Shown piece by piece: positions 8,941 to 18,066 of a stretch of 64,000 nucleotides of DNA. The number at the start of each line of letters is the position of its first letter. The first letter of the stretch is position 1. This DNA is from Allopusillimonas ginsengisoli (lineage in GTDB: Bacteria > Pseudomonadota > Gammaproteobacteria > Burkholderiales > Burkholderiaceae_B). Under the pieces are notes generated by a model. That model ran no database searches. It was not told where the DNA came from and worked only from the letters and a program-made list of their open reading frames with translations. A program made the position numbers and the translations under genes. The stretch covers positions 1 to 64,000 of the forward strand of contig NZ_SDQE01000009.1 of NCBI RefSeq assembly GCF_004153455.1, written 5' to 3'.

Positions 8941-9786
8941 TCAGATTTCAATGTCTACAATACGCCTGATCAGCAACATCCCTGCAGTCATCAGCAGGAG
9001 GATAAACCCGACCATCACCCATCCGCCGGGTGTTTCCCACAAGGGCCGCATGGCGTCCGAGTCGAGCATATACAGTGCCAGCGCCAGCGCAAACGGCATG
9101 CAAGCCATAAGCCAGGCCTGCAAACGCCCCTGCGATGTCAAGGCCTGTATACGCGCCGCCATATGAATGCGTTCACGCAATGTCTGGGCCACGCCATCCA
9201 GTGTCTGTGCAATAGCGCCACCACTGCGTGATGCAATCACCAGCGCTGATACGACCAGATTGCTGCCTTCTGTAGGCATCCGTTGCCGCAAGCCGAGTAA
9301 CGCCGCTTCCCAGGAGACGCCCATGCGCTGCTGCCTGAGTATCAATGCGAATTCCTGCGCCAGGGGCGCAGGCGATTGGGATACGATATCCCGCAATGCG
9401 GGTTGCAGCGCGGCCCCCGCGCGCAAGGCGGCTGCAAGCGACATGAGCAGATCCGGCAACTGAATCTCGAAGGCCCGCAATCGTCGCCGCCTGGCAAGTG
9501 CCACGAGATATCTTGGCGCGGCCAGCGCAAGCACAGCAACGCCAACCGAAAGCGCGACGCTGCGGGTCAAGAGCAATGCGACCAGCCCAAGGCCTGCGCA
9601 TACTAGGAGATTGGCCACCCACAGGCGCGAAGGATCCAGAAACAGAAAAAAATCCGCCAAACGCGCCGCGACGTCCTGGCCAAACGCTTTGCGATAGGCC
9701 CGCCAGGCGCTGAGCATGCCGCGCATCACGTACCATCCCAAGATTGCGCCAGCCGCGGTGGCTCCGGCAATGACTAATGCAATCAA
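8941..9786 (-). CDS. tadB: Tad pilus inner-membrane protein TadB (type II secretion F family)
   Basis: This 281-residue membrane protein has the T2SSF core LPDLLMSLAAALRAGAALQP and SALVIASRSGGAIAQTLDGV, with two N-terminal and one or more C-terminal membrane helices. The start is TTG at 9786. It overlaps the tadA stop codon as TTGA and is preceded by GGGGGAG 5 nt away, so translational coupling is likely. It forms the pilus-assembly platform with TadC. Confidence 0.9.
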   Translation of the reverse strand: MIALVIAGATAAGAILGWYVMRGMLSAWRAYRKAFGQDVAARLADFFLFLDPSRLWVANLLVCAGLGLVALLLTRSVALSVGVAVLALAAPRYLVALARRRRLRAFEIQLPDLLMSLAAALRAGAALQPALRDIVSQSPAPLAQEFALILRQQRMGVSWEAALLGLRQRMPTEGSNLVVSALVIASRSGGAIAQTLDGVAQTLRERIHMAARIQALTSQGRLQAWLMACMPFALALALYMLDSDAMRPLWETPGGWVMVGFILLLMTAGMLLIRRIVDIEI

Positions 9787-11570
9787 GCTGCTCCCCCTGC
9801 CTGCCGCATCCCCTCGGATACGATGGTTAAGCCTTGTTGCGACTGAATCCAGGGGGGAAGCGCCTCATCGGCACCCGATTCGGTGTGCTGAATGAATAAG
9901 TCCATAGGCAGGGAAGACACGCCTGTTTCGTCCAGAAAGCATTCGGGCGCCACCCCGCAGCCCGTAAAGGCAGGCAAAGGCCGAGCCTGGTAGCGGAATA
10001 TCTCCTGCGTCTGAATGCGGCCGCTTTCCAGACCGGTCACCTCGACAATGGAGGAAATCACGCGCCGACCGCCGGCCAGGCGCGCTTGTTGAACAATGAA
10101 GTCAATGCTTGCGGCGATATGCTCCCTGACAGCAGCCAGCGGCAAGTCCATGCCCGCCATGAGTATCATGGTTTCAAGCCGAGCGAGCGCATCGCGGGGA
10201 CTGTTGGCGTGCAAGGTTGTCAAGGAACCTTCATGGCCGGTATTCATGGCCGCGAGCATATCAAAGGCCTCTCCCCCTCGACACTCGCCTATCACAATGC
10301 GGTCAGGACGCATGCGCAATGCATTCCTGACCAGATCGCGGATCTCGATACGCCCTTTGCCTTCCGCGTTGGCCGGCCTGGACTCCAGCGATACCAGATG
10401 CTCGTGGGCCAGCCTAAGCTCTGCGGCATCCTCAATAGTGATCACTCGCTCATGCTCGCCTATGCAATTGGAGAGGATGTTAAGCAGCGTGGTTTTGCCC
10501 GTACCGGTGCCTCCCGATACGACGATGTTTTTTCGGGTGCGCACGCATGCCGCCAGAAATTCTCCCATACGGGCATCGAGCGCGCCAGACCTCAGCAGGT
10601 CGCCCATGCCTGGACGCGACTGTGGAAACTTGCGAATGGTCAGGCTGGCGCCGCGCAAGGCCACTGGCGGAATGACGGCGTTGATTCGCGAACCATCCTC
10701 GAGGCGCGCATCGACCATGGGCGAGCTTTCGTCTATGCGACGCCCCAGGGGCGAGACAATGCGTTCTATGATGGCGCGCACGGCATCCTCGCTGCTGAAA
10801 CTGCCTGCATATCGACACAGGCTGCCTTCCTGTTCGACAAAGATTTCATCGTACCGGTTGACCATGATTTCGCTAATGGTCGGATCCGCCAGCAAGGGCT
10901 CCAGCGCACCCAGGCCGACGGCTTCGTTTAAGACATCCCGCAGCAGCGCGCGCTTGTCGAGCGTGGCGGGAAGATTGATGTCAGCGTGAATGAGGTCCGA
11001 CAGCACCTGTGATGCCTCTTCTCTCAGAGCTGCGTCACTCAGCGTGGCGATATCGCGCCGGCGCAGATCAAGCGATTCAAGCAAAACTGTGTGCAATCGC
11101 TGCCGATGGCTGGACATGTCATCCATCAATGGTGAATCAAGCACGCACGGCGACACTTGCTCTTGAGGATGGGGGCATTGAAGCCACGACGCATCGCGCC
11201 CCACGGCAGAATCAGCAGTGATGTCCAGGACGTCAGGCCCGTTATCGTGGAAGGCCATGGCTGACGGCGAAACATCATCGGCATGAGGCAACAGAATCCG
11301 CAGCACGCACGGACCAATGCCAATGTCATCAGTTTCCTTCAAAGGGCCGTAACTTGCGACGCGCTCGCCGTTGACCCGTGTTCCGCCGAGTGATCCGAGA
11401 TCCTGGATATATAACCCCATATCGCACTGTGTCAGGCAGGCATGGCGCCGCGCCACCCGCCAGGAATCGAGAACCAGCCCGCACGACTTGCCGCGACCTA
11501 TATGCAGCGGCAACGGCCGACTCAGGCGTTGCTGTGATCCATCCTCAAAACGAACGTCAAGATGCACCAT
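9783..11570 (-). CDS. tadA: Tad pilus assembly ATPase (CpaF/TadA) fused to an N-terminal FHA domain
   Basis: This 595-residue cytoplasmic protein begins with an FHA phosphothreonine-binding domain at about residues 1-80: LPLHIGRGKSCGLVLDSWRV, then ARRHACL and LGGTRVNGERV. After a linker comes the secretion ATPase: Walker A GGTGTGKTTLLNIL, Walker B region RPDRIVIGECRGGEAFDML, and the TLHANSPRDALARLETM block. The ATPase powers Flp-pilus assembly; the FHA domain suggests that binding to a phosphorylated partner adjusts it. ATG 11570 lies 3 bp after the secretin stop, with GGAG 7 nt upstream. No separate cpaE/tadZ gene is present in the operon. Confidence 0.92.
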   Translation of the reverse strand: MVHLDVRFEDGSQQRLSRPLPLHIGRGKSCGLVLDSWRVARRHACLTQCDMGLYIQDLGSLGGTRVNGERVASYGPLKETDDIGIGPCVLRILLPHADDVSPSAMAFHDNGPDVLDITADSAVGRDASWLQCPHPQEQVSPCVLDSPLMDDMSSHRQRLHTVLLESLDLRRRDIATLSDAALREEASQVLSDLIHADINLPATLDKRALLRDVLNEAVGLGALEPLLADPTISEIMVNRYDEIFVEQEGSLCRYAGSFSSEDAVRAIIERIVSPLGRRIDESSPMVDARLEDGSRINAVIPPVALRGASLTIRKFPQSRPGMGDLLRSGALDARMGEFLAACVRTRKNIVVSGGTGTGKTTLLNILSNCIGEHERVITIEDAAELRLAHEHLVSLESRPANAEGKGRIEIRDLVRNALRMRPDRIVIGECRGGEAFDMLAAMNTGHEGSLTTLHANSPRDALARLETMILMAGMDLPLAAVREHIAASIDFIVQQARLAGGRRVISSIVEVTGLESGRIQTQEIFRYQARPLPAFTGCGVAPECFLDETGVSSLPMDLFIQHTESGADEALPPWIQSQQGLTIVSEGMRQAGGAA

Positions 11571-11573
11571 GCT

Positions 11574-13001
11574 CTACTCCGTGAATAAATATTCGTTGCG
11601 CCCCACTACAGACTGTTCCATCGCCGCCTTGCTGTCTGTAAACCATTGTGTGCCCGGCCCTTCCCATGGATTCCAGGCCGATGCCTCTGCGTGTGAGACA
11701 ACCGCAGGAAGAGACGTATGATCCCCAATGGAAGTATTGAGACGGGGCGGATGCGGAAACATCTCCTGCAGGATGCCCTGGCCATTACGTAGGCGTGCAT
11801 CCATGCCAGGGTGATCTGCCGAAACCAGTTGCGGCGTTACGAAAATGGCGAGCTCGGTTTCGTTGCGCTGATGACGTGACGAGCCAAAAAGATGCCCCAG
11901 CAGCGGTATGCGCGACAGGCCCGGCAGACCATCGCGCTGCATTGCCGCCTCGCGCGACAGAAATCCCGCCAACACCAAAGTCTGCCCCGACCGCACGTTG
12001 AACTCTGTTGCCGCTTTCCGGGTTTTAAGCGATGGCCCTGTTGAGACCGACAGGCTTTGATCCACGGCGCTGACCTCGACTTCGATGCGCGCGCGCACGA
12101 CACCGTTGCGCTCAACTTGTGGCGTGATCCGCAGTGAAACGCCGTAAGGCTTGAAGACTGTGCGGCTATCGCCATCTTTGTCTGTCGTGGCATAGGGCAC
12201 TTCACCGCCCGCCAGAAATTCGGCTGTCGCCCCACTGCGGGCCAGCAACTGGGGCTGAGCCAATACAACCGCCTCGCCCTGCTGTGCCATGGCCTGTATC
12301 CTGGATGTCAGCATGGCATTGATGCCGAAATAGCCTGCCGCCACGCCTGGCTGCAATGGAAAGGACAAAGGATTGTCACCTGGGCGGGCTGACAGACCGC
12401 CACTGCCCGCATCCCACGTACCGCCCACATGCATGCCACCTGCAAGTGGCGAAGACCATCGCATCCCGATGTCGCGAAACTGCGATCGCGGGATTTCCAC
12501 CACCTGAACATCGAACAACACCATGCTTTCCCATCCGACCTGGCCGGTGAGATCGACCAGTTGAGGATAGCGCCTTGCGAGTTCCGCGATTCGAACGCGA
12601 TCGTCGTCCGTTAAATCATCGCCTTCGACAATCAATTTGTCGCCGGTTACTGTGACCCGTGCCTGGGGTATACGGGACAGCAGGCTGCGCAACTCCTCTT
12701 GCGCCTTGCGCGTCCCTTCCGGTGCAACCATCACTTGATAGGTTCGCCGGTGGCCATCCCGGGTCCAGATCTGCAAGGCACTGGATCCTTCATTGCGCGC
12801 AAAAACAATGACCTCTTCCTCATCAGTGGCAACAGCGTGCATGACATGCCCATCGCCCACGGCAACCCGGGCCACTTGAGGAACACTCAATACCCTGACC
12901 TCACCCACCTGCAAATCCAGGTCATCGGCCCACGCCGGCGCGCACGCCGACACACCGAACACAAACAGAACAGCCACGTAGTGTTTCCATATGGATAGCA
13001 T
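11574..13001 (-). CDS. cpaC: Tad pilus outer-membrane secretin (CpaC/RcpA)
   Basis: This 475-residue secretin has a signal peptide (VAVLFVFGVSACAPAWA). The N-terminal pilus-assembly domain, LQVGEVRVLSVPQVARVAVG, is followed by a BON-like segment. The C-terminal secretin domain contains ARSGATAEFLAGGEVPYATT, VRSGQTLVLAGFLSREA and LSRIPLLGHLFGS. It forms the outer-membrane pore for the Flp pilus. The frame is open far upstream to 13481, but ATG 13001 has GGGA about 7 nt away, follows the cpaB stop by 13 bp and starts the signal peptide. Confidence 0.9.
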   Translation of the reverse strand: MLSIWKHYVAVLFVFGVSACAPAWADDLDLQVGEVRVLSVPQVARVAVGDGHVMHAVATDEEEVIVFARNEGSSALQIWTRDGHRRTYQVMVAPEGTRKAQEELRSLLSRIPQARVTVTGDKLIVEGDDLTDDDRVRIAELARRYPQLVDLTGQVGWESMVLFDVQVVEIPRSQFRDIGMRWSSPLAGGMHVGGTWDAGSGGLSARPGDNPLSFPLQPGVAAGYFGINAMLTSRIQAMAQQGEAVVLAQPQLLARSGATAEFLAGGEVPYATTDKDGDSRTVFKPYGVSLRITPQVERNGVVRARIEVEVSAVDQSLSVSTGPSLKTRKAATEFNVRSGQTLVLAGFLSREAAMQRDGLPGLSRIPLLGHLFGSSRHQRNETELAIFVTPQLVSADHPGMDARLRNGQGILQEMFPHPPRLNTSIGDHTSLPAVVSHAEASAWNPWEGPGTQWFTDSKAAMEQSVVGRNEYLFTE

Positions 13002-13014
13002 TTGTGTATCCCTG

Positions 13015-13998
13015 CTAGTCTTCCGCCGCGTGTGGAAAAACAGGCCCCGGCACTTCATTCTCTTCCAGCCCTGCGGTAGACGAAACACTTGCCTGCGCTT
13101 GCGCGGTGTGCATCCACTGACTGGACAGTGGCGGGACATAGGGCAGCTGGAACAGGCCCTTGTGCTGCGCAGTCTCGGAACGAGGTGCGACCAGGGCAGG
13201 CAGATTCCTGACTGCCTGGTTGCCATAGATAACCCTGGCCTTGCCTGAAGCGCTCGCAGACTGCTTGGCCACGCCAAGCAACCCGGCAAGGTCGCCACGC
13301 GCCGCCACCTGGGTTGACCCGGTATCCTGCGGAGAACGAAGCACCGCGGTGATGACACCGCTCTCGCGCGCGGCGACAAGCTTGATAGCGTCTTCTGGCG
13401 CAGCATCCAGCGTGATCGTGCTGTAGTCTTGTTCAGCCGTATGATCGAGGTTCTGCGCGTCAGTGCTTGAACCCGTCGCAAGCACCATCACTCCCTGCAA
13501 CAGTGGCGCAGTCAAGCGCCGCCGTTGATAATCAAAGGACACATAAAGATCGATCAGATCGCCGGGCTGCAGCAAACCCGACTGCGAATTGAGCGCATCC
13601 ACCGGCAAGGTAATCGCGCGACGACCTGTGGATAGTTGCTGTGAGAGCGAAATCATACGGCTTGCTTCCAGGTGAGCGGACAAGACGGCGTCGCCTGCGA
13701 GCAAGGGCGCGGCCAATGTCATGCCAACCACATCGTGCAGGCGTTCCATGGGGACACTGTCACTCGCGACGTAATCAACCGGAAAGTTTCTGAAAGCAAG
13801 GAGCTCTGGTCTTAATACGGTACCTGCCGGTAAATCCTGGTTGGCGACGATCCGCTCGACCATGGCCACACGCGCCTGCGCTTCTATTGTCGAGACTTGC
13901 TGCTGAAGATAACGCTGGGCAGCCCACGCGGCGCACAAGCCAGCCGCCAACGCCACAACGAGCATCGGGAAACTTCGATGAAATACTGACAGACGCAT
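13015..13998 (-). CDS. cpaB: Flp pilus assembly protein CpaB/RcpC
   Basis: This 327-residue protein has an N-terminal membrane anchor (FPMLVVALAAGLCAAWAA). A SAF domain at about residues 50-110 reads VANQDLPAGTVLRPELLAFR. The RcpC/CpaB domain contains RRAITLPVDALNSQSGLLQP followed by GDLIDLYVSF. It is a periplasmic partner of the secretin. It lies 13 bp upstream of the secretin gene and 8 bp downstream of an unrecognised Tad-locus gene. Confidence 0.88.
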   Translation of the reverse strand: MRLSVFHRSFPMLVVALAAGLCAAWAAQRYLQQQVSTIEAQARVAMVERIVANQDLPAGTVLRPELLAFRNFPVDYVASDSVPMERLHDVVGMTLAAPLLAGDAVLSAHLEASRMISLSQQLSTGRRAITLPVDALNSQSGLLQPGDLIDLYVSFDYQRRRLTAPLLQGVMVLATGSSTDAQNLDHTAEQDYSTITLDAAPEDAIKLVAARESGVITAVLRSPQDTGSTQVAARGDLAGLLGVAKQSASASGKARVIYGNQAVRNLPALVAPRSETAQHKGLFQLPYVPPLSSQWMHTAQAQASVSSTAGLEENEVPGPVFPHAAED

Positions 13999-14006
13999 AC
14001 AATGAA

Positions 14007-14723
14007 TTAATCAATGTGAATATATACAACGGCACCCGCCGCCCTGGCCTGTATGAACAGGAAAAGTTCGTTGCCATGCCGCCGCCAGCGCTGATGGCCC
14101 TCTGTACTGCTGCAGCCGGTCTCGCATAGCCATGCCTGTTTGCGCAACGCTGATGCAATGTGCGCGGCCAGCGCGGCCGGCCGCATGTCGATGGCGTAGA
14201 TGCTTTGGTTCGGCCCCGACGCACCGGCTGGATCTGCAACATGGTGCAGCAAACGTCGAGCGCCGGCAGGCAGCCAGGACAAGGGAGATGGCGCGGGGTG
14301 CGGTGAATGCGAGCCCGACGCCGTGGCGTCGGAAATGACCAAGGAGGACACGCGCCCGACGGCACCGCTTGAAACCGGCTCGATCTCGGCCAGCCAATGC
14401 GCGTTGCCGGCATAACCCGAAAGACGTATCAGACCGGGGCTGGTCACGATGTGCTGGAACAGATCAATGCGCCCCGACAGCAGGCGTGCCGCCTCGATAG
14501 CTGAGTTCCGTGACCGGAACAATTGAACACGCAAGGGAACACCATTCACGGTGGACGCCTGACTGTCATTCCATACAAAACCGGCTGTGGACAAGTTGTC
14601 CAGGCTTGCCCAGAGATCGTGCAGTGGTTTCGCGTTTACCCATGTCGACATGCACACGCCGACACACAATAACAGCGCCCATACGCCGTTCATACATGGG
14701 GCTCGACGGCGCTCAATCATCAT
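14007..14723 (-). CDS. Unrecognised secreted protein inside the Tad operon
   Basis: This 238-residue protein has an N-terminal export signal (GVWALLLCVGVCMSTWVNA). The mature part starts KPLHDLWASLDNLSTAGFVW. It has several Cys residues near the C-terminus (CETGCSS) and a final hydrophobic strand (AGAVVYIHID). The start ATGATG at 14723 overlaps the previous stop codon by 11 bp and has AGAGG upstream, so it is translated as part of the operon. The frame continues upstream to 15002 only as the shadow of the TadE-like gene. I do not recognise a domain. Its position between the pseudopilin-like genes and cpaB suggests a periplasmic or outer-membrane accessory of the pilus. Confidence 0.7.
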   Translation of the reverse strand: MMIERRRAPCMNGVWALLLCVGVCMSTWVNAKPLHDLWASLDNLSTAGFVWNDSQASTVNGVPLRVQLFRSRNSAIEAARLLSGRIDLFQHIVTSPGLIRLSGYAGNAHWLAEIEPVSSGAVGRVSSLVISDATASGSHSPHPAPSPLSWLPAGARRLLHHVADPAGASGPNQSIYAIDMRPAALAAHIASALRKQAWLCETGCSSTEGHQRWRRHGNELFLFIQARAAGAVVYIHID

Positions 14724-15594
14724 GGCGACCTCTTCGAAGGGACACGCGGCCAGCGTATGAACGAACACCCACATGATCAGCATAGGCACGCCCACGCAAC
14801 AGGCCAGTGGGCATCCTGCCGGACCACGGCCGCACCCAGTCGAACTGGGGCGCTGGCCGCGACCAGCCCTGATCGATGGTGCCGAGCGCTGATTCAAGGC
14901 CACGGCCCACACGCACCGATTGATCTGCTGCGTGCCGCCAGCCCAGGCGAGAGGCGGCCAAGCGATCGGCTGCAATAAAAGCTGATCCTGCATGCCCCGC
15001 ACCGGACAAGATTGAAGTATGACGAGCCATTATGGGCGGCGCCAGACCTTCGAATACAGCATGTATGCTGCGAGGTAACACGCGCACAGTGAAGATGCCT
15101 TCATCCTTGATTTTCCAGTCTGCCCTCAAGGCATCGGCCAGTTCGCTGGAGCCACCGGGCTGCGCATGCGACGGCAGCATTGCGCCCTGATCAAGGACGG
15201 CGGCCAGATTGGCCTTATCCGCAGCAGGCGGGCTGGCCAGGTGATGAGGAAGGATGGTGGTTGTGGCAGGCAGCAAGGCGTGGCCCTGGAGATCACGCCA
15301 TTGATGCGCGGGGCCATCGAAATGCCGCGCGAGCGCCTGTTCCTTGACGGCCTTTTGGTTGTTCAAGGCAGGGCTTCGCGTAAACAGGAATGCCGTCAGA
15401 CTACTCGCATGTTGAGCGGACAAACCGATATCCTGCAGCCTGCCCAACCACCCCAGCGCCAGCCAGAACGCCGCCAGCACAGTGATGACGACCAACCCTT
15501 CGGCCAAGGCCTGGCCGCACTGCAACGCGGCAGGCAATGGTCTGCGCAGTGATTGTTTGCCCTGCGCGTTTGACGACTGAAGGTACAGACTCAT
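14713..15594 (-). CDS. TadE/TadG-like pseudopilin of the Tad operon
   Basis: This 293-residue protein starts with a short basic stretch followed by a pilin-like membrane helix (GQALAEGLVVITVLAAFWLALG). The rest is a variable extracytoplasmic domain. This is the layout of TadE-like minor pseudopilins. The ATG at 15594 overlaps the upstream stop as ATGA. The five extra codons before it would lie inside the upstream gene. It probably helps initiate or anchor the Flp fibre. Assignment to TadE rather than TadF is uncertain. Confidence 0.7.
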   Translation of the reverse strand: MSLYLQSSNAQGKQSLRRPLPAALQCGQALAEGLVVITVLAAFWLALGWLGRLQDIGLSAQHASSLTAFLFTRSPALNNQKAVKEQALARHFDGPAHQWRDLQGHALLPATTTILPHHLASPPAADKANLAAVLDQGAMLPSHAQPGGSSELADALRADWKIKDEGIFTVRVLPRSIHAVFEGLAPPIMARHTSILSGAGHAGSAFIAADRLAASRLGWRHAADQSVRVGRGLESALGTIDQGWSRPAPQFDWVRPWSGRMPTGLLRGRAYADHVGVRSYAGRVSLRRGRHDD

Positions 15595-16922
15595 GGACGC
15601 ACGCTCCAAACAGGCGCCAGCCTCGCCTGCCAGTACGGAGTAAATAGATTAGGTAGCTCGGCGCGTCCATCTTTGCGGGGTTCGGGGAGATCAAAGAAGG
15701 TTTCCGCAGCGCTGCGGGCATGGACGTGAAGGCCATCCAGGCCCGGGTGCCGGAACGTCAAGCCAAAACGTAGCACCCCAGCCGCACGCGCGGAGTTGAC
15801 GTCGTAATAGTCTGGTAAGCCTTGCGTCGCCCATCTGTCACGCTGCCTGACCGCTCTGAAATTGGCGCGCCGATTGCCTTGATGCCTGAATAGCCCTGCG
15901 GTAATGCCCTGGCTGGCAAAGCGCCAGAAATCTTCGGCCTGGATACTGTCTGCGGGTGGACGTACGGCGGATCCCGCCATAAACCGGGATGTGCCGGCTG
16001 CCATCCACGCCCAGCCCATGGGATATTCGCGGTAGTAACAAAATACTTTACGATTGAAGCGCAGAGCGTGAAAGGATTGGGTATCGATGGACTGCCACAG
16101 ACCTTGCGCAGTCAGCAAGGTAGCGCCGCGCCGGCGAAGCTGATGCCGCAGATGAGGGCAAGCAGGCCACACCTGCCAGGGATTAACGGCAGTGAAATCC
16201 CTGCGCCCCAGGAATCGATACAACCCAACGGACTGCATGACCAGGTTGCGCAGGCGCTGAGGCGATCCGGTATTGCCCTGGAGGGCCTGGATGTAGCCCG
16301 GCAGGTTGTCGTCATCGAAAGACAGATCAAACTGCGACGGTGGGTACGCTGGATAGTTGCGAGCCAGCACTGCGTTGATGGCCTCGGCGCGCGCCTGGGC
16401 AATGCCATTGGCCACACCGTGCTGTACCGCAGACAACAACTGATGTATCGTCTTTTCGTGTGCCGCATAGGCATCTGCCAGTTCGCCATGGCTCTCGGCG
16501 TGGCGCTGCAGACCTGCTGCCCGCAACGACGCGCGATAAGCCGCCCCGTGCTCAGGGCCAAACAGCATGGAGATCAGATAGCCTGGCGGGTTTCCGCGCA
16601 CATGGCTGGATGCCTGCATTCCGCCAAATTTGGCCCAGGAACCGAGGGTGACCAGATGTGCTAGGGCAACCTGGTGCGCAACATAGCTGCGATTGACATA
16701 GGCAAGCATGTTCAGGGCCCTGGCTTGCACCAGTGCGCCGCTATAGGCGGCCGCATCCAGCACATGCATTTGGCGGGATCGCGCTGCCGCCGTCTGGCTG
16801 ACCACGAAGTATCGCGACAGCGCCAGCGCAAGCAGGCCAGCCAGCAACATACCCAGCACAAGCACTTGCCCGCTTTGGCAATCAAGCAGCTTTGGTTCGG
16901 GTTTAGCTACGCAATCCTTCAT
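15591..16922 (-). CDS. TadG-like Flp pilus-assembly protein
   Basis: This 443-residue protein has an N-terminal membrane helix in a TadG-like setting (CQSGQVLVLGMLLAGLLALA) followed by QTAAARSRQMHVLDAAAYSG, the pattern of TadG/TadE-like proteins. The long C-terminal part is extracytoplasmic and has no domain I can name. Its start overlaps the pilin-like gene by 4 bp and its stop overlaps the next start by 4 bp, so three pseudopilin-like genes are translationally coupled. Confidence 0.75.
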   Translation of the reverse strand: MKDCVAKPEPKLLDCQSGQVLVLGMLLAGLLALALSRYFVVSQTAAARSRQMHVLDAAAYSGALVQARALNMLAYVNRSYVAHQVALAHLVTLGSWAKFGGMQASSHVRGNPPGYLISMLFGPEHGAAYRASLRAAGLQRHAESHGELADAYAAHEKTIHQLLSAVQHGVANGIAQARAEAINAVLARNYPAYPPSQFDLSFDDDNLPGYIQALQGNTGSPQRLRNLVMQSVGLYRFLGRRDFTAVNPWQVWPACPHLRHQLRRRGATLLTAQGLWQSIDTQSFHALRFNRKVFCYYREYPMGWAWMAAGTSRFMAGSAVRPPADSIQAEDFWRFASQGITAGLFRHQGNRRANFRAVRQRDRWATQGLPDYYDVNSARAAGVLRFGLTFRHPGLDGLHVHARSAAETFFDLPEPRKDGRAELPNLFTPYWQARLAPVWSVRP

Positions 16923-17185
16923 TTGCCGGCACCAGCGTTACCTGTAAAGGACTTGAGCGTTTTGGAGGAAGTCTGGGAGGCAGCGGTTTCTGCCGCGGAA
17001 CGGGCAGCGCGAGACTGTCGGGCGCCGTCTTCGCCTGCGAGTTCCCGCGCCATGGCGGCTGTCTGGGAGCGCACAACCTGACCGAAGGATTGATAAACAG
17101 CAATGGCGGCGACGGCGACCAACGCGACCACGATCACATATTCGGACATGCCTTGTCCGCGTTGAGACTGATGACGAAACGGCAT
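16919..17185 (-). CDS. Flp-type (type IVb) pilin-like protein
   Basis: This 88-residue protein has the Flp signature G-XXXX-EY (RGQGMSEYVIVVALVAVAAI), with cleavage by a prepilin peptidase expected after Gly10. A single hydrophobic helix and an Ala/Ser/Thr-rich tail follow. It is longer than typical 50-60-residue Flp pilins, so it may be a minor pilin rather than the main fibre subunit. It is the first gene of the operon. No prepilin peptidase (TadV) gene is seen nearby. Confidence 0.75.
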   Translation of the reverse strand: MPFRHQSQRGQGMSEYVIVVALVAVAAIAVYQSFGQVVRSQTAAMARELAGEDGARQSRAARSAAETAASQTSSKTLKSFTGNAGAGK

Positions 17186-17271
17186 AGCGGGCTCCGGAAA
17201 ATTGACAGGTGCCCAGTGTGCCGCGAGCCAGGCTGGCTGGCTATTCGCAGATACCGATCTGGCTGAAAAGA

Positions 17272-18039
17272 TCAGGGTGGCAAATGGAACACATCACCAT
17301 CGAAACCCAGTTCTGCTCCTTTCAGATCGCTAGCGGGATGCGCGATGAGAAAAGCGTCCAGATCATGACCGATATGTGTCAAGACTGCTTGCCTGGGTTG
17401 CAGGGCCGCGATCGAATCCAGCGCGCGTGGCAGATCATTATGGTTGCGTGGCGGCTGAGAGGCAGGCGCGTGCGTGCAATCGAGCACCAGCAGGTCCACC
17501 TCATGCTGGCGCAGAAACAGCAAGGTGTCCTCGGGCAAGCCCACGGTGTCCGTCAGGTAAGCAATAGACCGGCCCGCCTGCTCCAGCAGAAACCCAAAGG
17601 TCAAACGAGAATGCGCCAGTGGCACAGGGGTCAGGCGCAGGTCGCCCAGCACCAGCGGAACAAACGCCCGCAGCGAAGTGGAAAAATCCAGTATGCCCGG
17701 ATGCTTGTAGAGATCGGCCAGACCCTCCGGGTCGGGCGGCCCCAGCACCGGGATCTTCAGGCCGGTCCCCCAACGCAGGTGCAACAGGCCCTGGGCATGA
17801 TCGGCATGATAGTGTGTGAGCATGATGCCGCTCAGGCTTCCCGGCGGAAAGCGTTCAGTAAGATCGGTCAGACCGGCATCTATCAGCCATCGCTGCGTAC
17901 CCGTCTCCACCAATGCCGAACAGGGGCCGCGTCGGTAACGCGCCGTGTGCCGCGCCCGCTGGCAGGCCATGCACGTGCAGTTGTAAACCGGCACCTGGGC
18001 GGCACTGCCTGTCCCCAACAACGTGAATGTCATTGACAT
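17272..18039 (-). CDS. phnP: Phosphoribosyl 1,2-cyclic phosphate phosphodiesterase PhnP
   Basis: This 255-residue metallo-beta-lactamase-fold hydrolase opens the 5-phosphoribosyl 1,2-cyclic phosphate made by C-P lyase. The metal site THYHADHAQG is present, with further ligands in DTVGLP, DCTHA and LTHIGHD. The N-terminal YNCTCMACQRAR holds the extra zinc-binding cysteines of PhnP. GGGGA lies just before ATG 18039; a second ATG at 18033 is also possible. It is the last gene of the phn operon, 27 bp after phnN. Confidence 0.9.
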   Translation of the reverse strand: MSMTFTLLGTGSAAQVPVYNCTCMACQRARHTARYRRGPCSALVETGTQRWLIDAGLTDLTERFPPGSLSGIMLTHYHADHAQGLLHLRWGTGLKIPVLGPPDPEGLADLYKHPGILDFSTSLRAFVPLVLGDLRLTPVPLAHSRLTFGFLLEQAGRSIAYLTDTVGLPEDTLLFLRQHEVDLLVLDCTHAPASQPPRNHNDLPRALDSIAALQPRQAVLTHIGHDLDAFLIAHPASDLKGAELGFDGDVFHLPP

Positions 18040-18066
18040 GTGTTCCCCGCGACAAGACGTGTAGCG

